Part shown: positions 7,232 through 11,796 of the stretch, piece by piece
Layout: every line of letters starts with the position of its first letter
Numbering within the stretch: position 1 is the stretch's first letter
Position numbers and translations under genes: made by a program
Assembly (NCBI GenBank): GCA_005239945.1
Contig: SBAY01000064.1
Coordinates: 1 to 11,796, forward strand
From: Nitrospira sp.
GTDB lineage: Bacteria; UBA9089; CG2-30-40-21; SBAY01
Length of the DNA: 11,796 nucleotides
Direction of reading: 5' to 3'
Notes under the pieces: model-generated
What the model saw: the letters and a program-made list of their open reading frames with translations, nothing else
The model's database searches: none
What the model was told of the DNA's origin: nothing

Positions 7232-8599
7232 TTATTCCATTTCTTTATTTGCTATTTGTTTGGTGACCACAGTTAAGCCGATGAAGAGGAAGAATAAAGG
7301 CATATGTGCTTGATGCAGAAAACTGCCACTGACGAGATAGCCACAAAAACTAATCTGTAACATATTAGCCATAGGAATTATCCATTTCCCCTTTTGTGTG
7401 TCAGCAAATCTTTTCTTTAATCGCCATAGTTCCCAGGTAGAAATAACGGGTAGGAGGACAAAGAATAATAAGGCTATCAATCCGCATTCACTGGCTATTT
7501 GAACGAAGGAATTATGTGGCTTGATACTTTTCTCGGCATAAGGGTTATATTGGTGAGAAAGTAAAGTAAAATTACCCAATCCTACGCCAATTAATGGATG
7601 CTCTTTTATCATCTCCAATCCTGCTTTCCAGGCATTAACCCTACCCATTGCCGAACCATCTTGACGATATTCCAGGATAGTCTGAATTCTATCTTTATAC
7701 CCTTGCGGAAGAAGGAAGATAACACAGATAATAAGGAATATACCTATAAAGAAAGAAACGAGTTTATGTTTAGTCTTTAACCAAATCAATCCTAAAACAG
7801 TAACTAATCCCAGAAACCCTCCCCTGGAAAAGGTAGCTATCGTTGCCAAAATCATTGATAGAGATAATAAAGCTAAAATCACCTTTTTAATTTTAGATTT
7901 TTCTACAGAGCAAAAATAGAAGGCAAGAGGAATGACCATAACCAATGAAAGGGCAAAAACATTATTATCTCCACCCCCTGCACCTCCACCGTAAGTTATT
8001 CCTTTAAGAAGAAAACATACTGCTCTATCCATAGATAGAAATCCAAAGATAAAAAATAGAGTCCAGATAAAATAATTCAGATACCTTTTAGAATCAATAA
8101 GATTAATTGCGGCAAAATAGAAGAAGAAGACCTTAGAGACATATTCTAAATATTCCCAATAAAGGGTTTTATCAAAAGCAGAGATACCCGAAAATAACAT
8201 CATGAACCAGAGTCCCAAAATAAGGTAATTCTGTTTAGCCTTAACAAATCCATATTTCTTATTCTTTACAGCCCATACCAACCATCCAAAAAGGGTGGCT
8301 AATGTAATAGTTCTTGAAATCCCAAATCCTGATGTAGGAGCCAAATAAATAACAATACAATAAACAATAATTCCTATAAGAGGTTTAATTGGTGTCCACA
8401 GCAAGGTTATCAAGGCACAGGAATCGGCGAAAATGTATTTCAAGGAAAGGTTTTTTAATAAAGCTAAATATAAAAAATGAATCTCTTTTAAACATAAAAC
8501 AAGAGTGAAGATGAGAAGGATAAAGAGATATTTCCCTCTCCACGCTTCTCTGAATTTCCGATACCGTTCTCTGAGAGAAAAGATATTACAAAATCTCAT
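7232..8599 (-). CDS. O-antigen ligase (Wzy_C/WaaL-type) family membrane protein
   Basis: A 455-aa integral membrane protein with about eleven or twelve hydrophobic segments. The Wzy_C/O-antigen-ligase signature lies in its second half: an SRGG motif at 258-261 (ATFSRGGFLG), then AMGRVNAWKAGLEMIKEHPL (317-336), IGVGLGNF (337-344), and HNSFVQIASECGLIALLFF from residue 362 in the loop holding the family's conserved histidine. Such proteins transfer or polymerise lipid-linked glycans on the periplasmic side. The N-terminal LLWTPIKP and the GGGDNNVFALSL segment recall the exosortase-associated O-glycosylation ligase subgroup; that subgrouping is from memory and tentative. The ATG at 8599 has AGGA 10 nt upstream (8610-8613). 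It has its own promoter at 8768-8796. No other glycan genes are adjacent, so the acceptor is unknown. Confidence 0.85.
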   Translation of the reverse strand: MRFCNIFSLRERYRKFREAWRGKYLFILLIFTLVLCLKEIHFLYLALLKNLSLKYIFADSCALITLLWTPIKPLIGIIVYCIVIYLAPTSGFGISRTITLATLFGWLVWAVKNKKYGFVKAKQNYLILGLWFMMLFSGISAFDKTLYWEYLEYVSKVFFFYFAAINLIDSKRYLNYFIWTLFFIFGFLSMDRAVCFLLKGITYGGGAGGGDNNVFALSLVMVIPLAFYFCSVEKSKIKKVILALLSLSMILATIATFSRGGFLGLVTVLGLIWLKTKHKLVSFFIGIFLIICVIFLLPQGYKDRIQTILEYRQDGSAMGRVNAWKAGLEMIKEHPLIGVGLGNFTLLSHQYNPYAEKSIKPHNSFVQIASECGLIALLFFVLLPVISTWELWRLKKRFADTQKGKWIIPMANMLQISFCGYLVSGSFLHQAHMPLFFLFIGLTVVTKQIANKEME

Positions 8600-8644
8600 A
8601 AACAGGTTTTCCTTTCTTTATTGTGACGATATAGCAGTTATTAG

Positions 8645-8749
8645 TCAAAACTTCTTATCGGATGCCCGAACTTATTCGTGGAGAGAAACCTCAACCTCGT
8701 TGAGGCTTCCAATTCCTTTATGCGGGACACTTCGGATGAGAACTTTTGG
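8645..8749. repeat. 105-bp imperfect palindrome in the 5' leader of the O-antigen-ligase-like gene
   Basis: The outer arms 8645-8662 and 8732-8749 match as inverted repeats at 14 of 18 positions, and a perfect 7-bp hairpin CCTCAAC/GTTGAGG (8689-8705, loop CTC) sits exactly at the centre (8697). The 26-bp middle sections pair poorly. It lies wholly inside the predicted leader transcribed from the promoter at 8768-8796. It may be a second, smaller mobile palindrome or a structured leader; the sequence alone does not decide. No ATG-initiated upstream frame occurs in this leader on the minus strand. Confidence 0.5.
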
Positions 8750-8767
8750 TTAATAGGTGCTATAGTT

Positions 8768-8796
8768 ATTATATCAAAAAATAAGCGTTAATGCAA
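8768..8796 (-). promoter_or_regulatory. Consensus sigma-70 promoter for the O-antigen-ligase-like gene
   Basis: Read on the minus strand, TTGCAT (8796-8791) and a perfect TATAAT (8773-8768) are separated by 17 bp. The start of transcription would fall near 8761, giving a leader of about 160 nt. The left end of the 317-bp MITE-like element (8814), with its target duplication, lies just upstream of the -35 box. Confidence 0.8.
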
Positions 8797-8813
8797 GAAA
8801 AAGTGTGTGAATG

Positions 8814-9130
8814 CAGAAATTTCCCAACTTTTAGCAATAATTTAAAGAAGTGAATTTTTTGAGGGGGAAAACTTTTTGAAAGTGGTTTAAAACCACACAG
8901 GTTTTCCCCCTTAACCTCCCCTTTTCCAAAAACTTTTTAATCACAAGAGTATAAAATTTTATTTACCCATTTATAAGAAATGGGTAAATAAAATTTTATA
9001 CTCTTGTGATTAAAAAGTTTTTGGAAAGAGAGGGGTTTAAGGGGAGAGAAACACTTTTTTCAAAAAGGGTTTCTCTCCCCTTAAAAAAACACCTCTCTTT
9101 AAACCACTACTAAAAGTCGGGGAAAATCTG
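8814..9130. mobile_element. Complete 317-bp MITE-like palindromic element, copy 2
   Basis: The left end starts CAGAAATTTCCCAACTTTTA and the right end read inward starts CAGATTTTCCCCGACTTTTA; the similarity continues to about 33 bp with 8 mismatches. The flanks GTGTGAATG (8805-8813) and ATGTGAATG (9131-9139) agree at 8 of 9 positions, which looks like a target-site duplication. Inside are three hairpins: A, AGGGGGAAAAC (8862-8872) with 8901-8911, enclosing GTGGTT/AACCAC; B, a perfect 50-bp stem (8923-8972 with 8978-9027) and loop ATAAG; C, a perfect 16-bp stem (9037-9052 with 9069-9084). No coding frame is present, so a transposase would have to act in trans. It lies between the O-antigen-ligase-like promoter and the 3' end of ubiD. 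Confidence 0.85.
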
Positions 9131-9219
9131 ATGTGAATGAGTGAATTTTATTTGTAAGTAAAGAAAAGAGGGGAGCAATGGGGAGTTGGATTTCGGAATT
9201 TAGTTATTTCTCCCGGTGA

Positions 9220-10656
9220 CTAACCCATTATCTCATGCCAGATACTGTCTATTTTTGTTTTTACCTCTTTTGACATCCTTATCTCTTTGGGCCAGGAGCG
9301 GTTAAAACCTTCTTCTTTTAACTTACGCGTAGCATCGATACCGACTTTAGAGCCGAAGCCGATATAAGGAGAGGCATGATTCAGGGTATCCACAGGTCCT
9401 TCGACAAATACAAAATCCCGCATTGGGTCAACATTATTTCCCATACGCCAGATAACCTCCTGTCCATTCTGCACATCCACATCTTCATCTACGACAACAA
9501 TTATCTTGGTAAACATTAATTGTCCTAAACCCCACAAGGCATGCATCACCTTCCTTGCCTGGCCGGGATAATCTTTTTTAATCGATACCAAAGCCAGATT
9601 ATGAAATACCCCTTCAATCGGCAGGTTTAGGTCAACTATCTCTGGCAGGATAAGTTTTATCAATGGTAGAAATAGTCGTTCGGTTGCCTTAGCCATAAAG
9701 CAGTCCTCCATTGGTGGTTTGCCAACTATGGTAGCAGGATAGATTGGATTTTTTCGATGGGTGATGTGGGTAATATGGAATACCGGGAAATTATCCGCCA
9801 GTGAATAATAACCGGTATGGTCGCCAAAAGGTCCTTCACATCGCCATTCTTCCTGCAGGTCAACATAGCCCTCGATGACTATCTCCGCGTGAGCCGGCAC
9901 TTCCAAATCGATTGTTTCACAAGAAATAATCTCAACGGGTTTTTTTCGTAGGAATCCAGCAAATAACAATTCATCTATATCCTCTGGCAACGGTGCGGTA
10001 GCCGCATAGGTAATAGCCGGGTCACCACCTAGACAGACAGCCACCGGCATCTTCTTGCCTGATTCTTTGTAAAGTTGGTAATGTTTAGCCCCAACCTTAT
10101 GTGGATGCCAGTGCATACCGGTAGTCTTTGAGTCATATACCTGCATCCGATACATGCCAAGATTACGTGTCTTAGTGTAAGGATTTTGGGTAATAACGAT
10201 AGGAAAGGTAATAAACCGTCCACCATCTTCTGGCCAGCATTTTAATATCGGTAGGAAATCCAAATTATCTGCGATGACCTCTTTACATAATCCTGTGGAA
10301 ACCTTTTTGGGTAAAGATGAAGCAAGTTTGGATGCCTTAGGAATTAATTTGAGTTTATCTATGAAACTATCAGGTATTTCAACCTTTATCAGCTCTTCGA
10401 TCTCAGTGGCAAGCTCATCAATATCATTTACCCCTAAGGCTAATGCCATTCTTTTCATCGAACCAAACGCATTCATCAGCACTGGAAGAGCAGAGCCCTC
10501 TACTTCCTCAAACAACAATGCTGAACCTTGATTTTTACATACCCGGTCTGTAATCTCGGTTATTTCCAGGATAGGACTAACTTTAGTCTTTATCCGTTTT
10601 AACTCCCCTACCTTTTCCAACTCCGCTATAAACTCATGTAGCGACTTATATGCCAT
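9220..10656 (-). CDS. ubiD: UbiD-family prenylated-FMN-dependent decarboxylase
   Basis: A 478-aa member of the UbiD family, close to the usual length of about 480-500. Family enzymes use prenylated FMN, made by a UbiX-type prenyltransferase, to decarboxylate aromatic or alpha,beta-unsaturated acids, for example in ubiquinone or menaquinone synthesis. Visible hallmarks are RNLGMYRMQVYDSKTTGMHW with N155 and R160 at the cofactor/metal site, CLGGDPAITYAATAPLP, and CEGPFGDHTGYYSLADNFPV holding the catalytic E274 and D279, followed by GKPPMEDCFM. All key positions look intact. I start at the ATG at 10656 (MAYKSLHEFIAELEKVGELK), where homologues usually begin, with GAAGGG just upstream and a stronger GAGGAGG about 14 nt away; the frame also extends to a GTG at 10716. 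The substrate cannot be told from sequence, and the symbol means family only. No UbiX gene is in the window. It lies downstream of the MBL-fold gene. Confidence 0.9.
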   Translation of the reverse strand: MAYKSLHEFIAELEKVGELKRIKTKVSPILEITEITDRVCKNQGSALLFEEVEGSALPVLMNAFGSMKRMALALGVNDIDELATEIEELIKVEIPDSFIDKLKLIPKASKLASSLPKKVSTGLCKEVIADNLDFLPILKCWPEDGGRFITFPIVITQNPYTKTRNLGMYRMQVYDSKTTGMHWHPHKVGAKHYQLYKESGKKMPVAVCLGGDPAITYAATAPLPEDIDELLFAGFLRKKPVEIISCETIDLEVPAHAEIVIEGYVDLQEEWRCEGPFGDHTGYYSLADNFPVFHITHITHRKNPIYPATIVGKPPMEDCFMAKATERLFLPLIKLILPEIVDLNLPIEGVFHNLALVSIKKDYPGQARKVMHALWGLGQLMFTKIIVVVDEDVDVQNGQEVIWRMGNNVDPMRDFVFVEGPVDTLNHASPYIGFGSKVGIDATRKLKEEGFNRSWPKEIRMSKEVKTKIDSIWHEIMG

Positions 10657-10734
10657 TTTCCCTTCGTTGTACCTCCTCAGCCGTAATATCTCAGTTATTA
10701 GTTGGTAATCCATCACTTATCAGATTAAGATTAC

Positions 10735-10789
10735 AATTTTAGATTTTGGATTGAGGAATCTTAATATTCTCAATCCAAAATCTAAAATT
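10735..10789. repeat. Perfect 21-bp inverted repeat between the MBL-fold gene and ubiD
   Basis: Arms 10735-10755 (AATTTTAGATTTTGGATTGA plus G) and 10769-10789 are perfectly complementary, with a 13-nt loop. It lies in the gap between two minus-strand genes and downstream of the first one transcribed. There is no U-tract after the stem in the direction of transcription, so it is not a standard intrinsic terminator; it could act as an mRNA 3'-end stabiliser or a weak attenuator. I see no good promoter for ubiD in this gap. Confidence 0.8.
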
Positions 10790-10823
10790 TCATTTGGTAT
10801 CAACGGATAACTGAAACATTACC

Positions 10824-11714
10824 CTAAACAGTTTCAATAATTTCCCCTCGGTAAGGAATAGCCACAATTCGATGGTCTAACCCAGCCTCCCGAATAAGGG
10901 TATGAAAATATTCGAGATTGAAACTATGGGTAGGAATAACTGTTTTAGGCTTTAATACCCTGATTAAATCTATAATCTCACTTACCGTGGCATGACCTGA
11001 GGTATAGTAAGGCTCAAAAAGGATTTTACGCAATTTCAATAATTCGTAAAGATCCTCTTGCTTTTGAATCCAATGCTCTGTATAACTCATCGATAAATTT
11101 ACGACTACTAAACATTTAGAAAATACCTTGTCAAAGGAATAGCGGATAATTTTCTTGAATTCTGCCATTTCATCCAGATAAGTAGTTGAGATAAGCACTG
11201 GAGAAATAGCCTGACTGACATCTTTTTCTTTTGTAGCATATTTAATCTTACCTGATTGAAAAAGTTCTTGGAGAAGTTTTGTCAGTTCTTGAGGAATGAC
11301 CTCCTTCTCAAGATGCTCTCGTGTCTCTTTGCCGACTATCCAATCATAGTAATTTTTTACCACAAAGAATGGTCGAGCGGGAGCATATTTTTTAATCATC
11401 TCAAACAACCGCATAGCCAGAGAATAGTCTCCCGGATGTGGATGAGAGATTAAAAGGGTAACACTTGAATCGGTCAGGTTAAATTTATCGCTGATATGTT
11501 GGAAAGGTTGTAAAGGATAAAAATCAAAGTCTGTCAATAATTGTTTAGGATACGAATAGACATTCCAAAAACTTTCTCCAGCTAATTCCTCTGTTTTAAG
11601 TAATCCTATTCCACAATCGAGAAAATACTTACTTCCATTGTTAAATTGAACCAGGAAACAATTTCCACCTATTTGTCGTTGTGGGCCTAAACTGACAATT
11701 TGTCGAGTAGACAT
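10824..11714 (-). CDS. Metallo-beta-lactamase-fold protein with RNase J-like C-terminal motifs
   Basis: A 296-aa protein with MBL-fold features: strand-turn QIGGNCFLVQF (about 15-25), LDCG (32-35), the metal-motif region LLISHPHPGDYSLAM (88-102), SGHATVSEIIDLIRVLKPKT (239-258) and VIPTHSFNLEYF (259-270). The last two resemble the GHA and PxH motifs of beta-CASP/RNase J-type nucleases, with H241 and H263 present. The usual HxHxDH is here HPHPGD: the first two histidines (H91, H93) are kept, but the following D-H is G95-D96, so metal binding may be partial or lost. Function is not assignable beyond the fold. ATG 11714 is chosen because AAGGAGG (11730-11724) lies 9 nt upstream; a TTG at 11723 abuts that site and is too close. 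It is upstream of ubiD with a gap of about 170 bp. Confidence 0.7.
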   Translation of the reverse strand: MSTRQIVSLGPQRQIGGNCFLVQFNNGSKYFLDCGIGLLKTEELAGESFWNVYSYPKQLLTDFDFYPLQPFQHISDKFNLTDSSVTLLISHPHPGDYSLAMRLFEMIKKYAPARPFFVVKNYYDWIVGKETREHLEKEVIPQELTKLLQELFQSGKIKYATKEKDVSQAISPVLISTTYLDEMAEFKKIIRYSFDKVFSKCLVVVNLSMSYTEHWIQKQEDLYELLKLRKILFEPYYTSGHATVSEIIDLIRVLKPKTVIPTHSFNLEYFHTLIREAGLDHRIVAIPYRGEIIETV

Positions 11715-11753
11715 ATTCAACAACCTCCTTTTAATTGCTTAATGCCCCTCACA

Positions 11754-11786
11754 GAACCGTGCTTGAGGTTTTCCCTCACACGGCTC
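11754..11786 (-). ncRNA. Group II intron domain V
   Basis: On the minus strand this 33-nt segment reads GAGCCGTGTGAGG..., then GAAAA, then CCTCAAGCACGGTTC. GAGCCGTG pairs with CACGGTTC (one G-U), a two-nucleotide AG bulge follows, and TGAGG/CCTCA forms the upper stem under a GAAA-type loop: the classic domain V fold with the catalytic AGC near its 5' side. The downstream GTGAGGGGC is also usual after bacterial domain V. A convincing domain VI with a bulged A is not seen in the next 30 nt, so the intron 3' end may be truncated. Any reverse transcriptase/maturase gene would lie beyond the right edge. Confidence 0.8.
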
Positions 11787-11796
11787 TTCGGTAATA

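Noticed and set aside
7205..7245. Bidirectional terminator between the convergent membrane-protein genes
   Set aside because: There is a T-rich run but no complementary stem in the 14-bp gap or its flanks.
8505..8753. Plus-strand open frame of 82 codons across the start of the O-antigen-ligase-like gene
   Set aside because: It overlaps a well-supported minus-strand gene start, its leader palindrome and promoter; no domain or ribosome site is visible.
8600..8813. tRNA or other known RNA gene
   Set aside because: No cloverleaf or conserved T-loop sequence; the structure seen is a single symmetric palindrome.
8862..9084. Hairpins of the element as a CRISPR array
   Set aside because: The repeated units are inverted arms of different hairpins, not regularly spaced direct repeats with unique spacers.
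1..9130. Composite transposon formed by the two direct element copies
   Set aside because: No transposase is present, copy 2 has its own target duplication, and the sequence after copy 1 (TTACTAAAT) does not match the flanks of copy 2, so each copy looks like an independent insertion.
10735..10789. Intrinsic terminator between the MBL-fold gene and ubiD
   Set aside because: The stem is AT-rich and no U-tract follows it on the minus strand; kept only as an inverted repeat.

Overview
The window is AT-rich DNA from a Gram-negative, probably uncultivated bacterium. The Gram-negative call rests on a secreted multi-domain surface protein, a PorV/PorQ-type outer-membrane barrel and an O-antigen-ligase-type membrane protein. 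The mix of a PorV-like protein, a YPNPF-type C-terminal tail, VanZ and many intergenic palindromes resembles candidate-phylum genomes, but no gene here fixes the phylum.

Layout. Positions 1-219 hold the right part of a palindromic MITE-like element. A good promoter (236-264) then drives a plus-strand pair: a large secreted fibronectin-type-III repeat protein with a T9SS/FlgD-Ig-like tail (313-4308), and a PorV/PorQ-family barrel (4323-5255) that starts at a TTG inside a 7-bp tandem repeat. A perfect 25-bp inverted repeat (5264-5338) separates these from two plus-strand membrane-protein genes: a tandem-duplicated VanZ-like protein (5356-6228) and an unrecognised polytopic protein (6291-7217). 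An O-antigen-ligase-like gene (7232-8599, minus) converges on them and has its own consensus promoter (8768-8796) and a palindromic 5' leader.

A complete 317-bp copy of the MITE-like element (8814-9130) follows, with terminal inverted repeats and a near-perfect 9-bp target duplication. Beyond it, on the minus strand, lie a UbiD-family decarboxylase (9220-10656) and, upstream of that in transcription order, a metallo-beta-lactamase-fold protein with a degenerate metal motif (10824-11714). The right edge carries a group II intron domain V on the minus strand, just upstream of that last gene.

How the genes fit together. The repeat protein and the PorV-like barrel are almost certainly co-transcribed and form a plausible cargo/outer-membrane-partner pair. 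The VanZ-like protein and the O-antigen-ligase-like protein suggest cell-envelope or surface-glycan work, but no glycosyltransferases are present. UbiD suggests quinone or aromatic-acid decarboxylation; no UbiX partner is visible. The most unusual material is non-coding: two copies of a palindromic element whose long stem shows compensatory arm changes and an inverted loop, each copy lying just upstream of a promoter.
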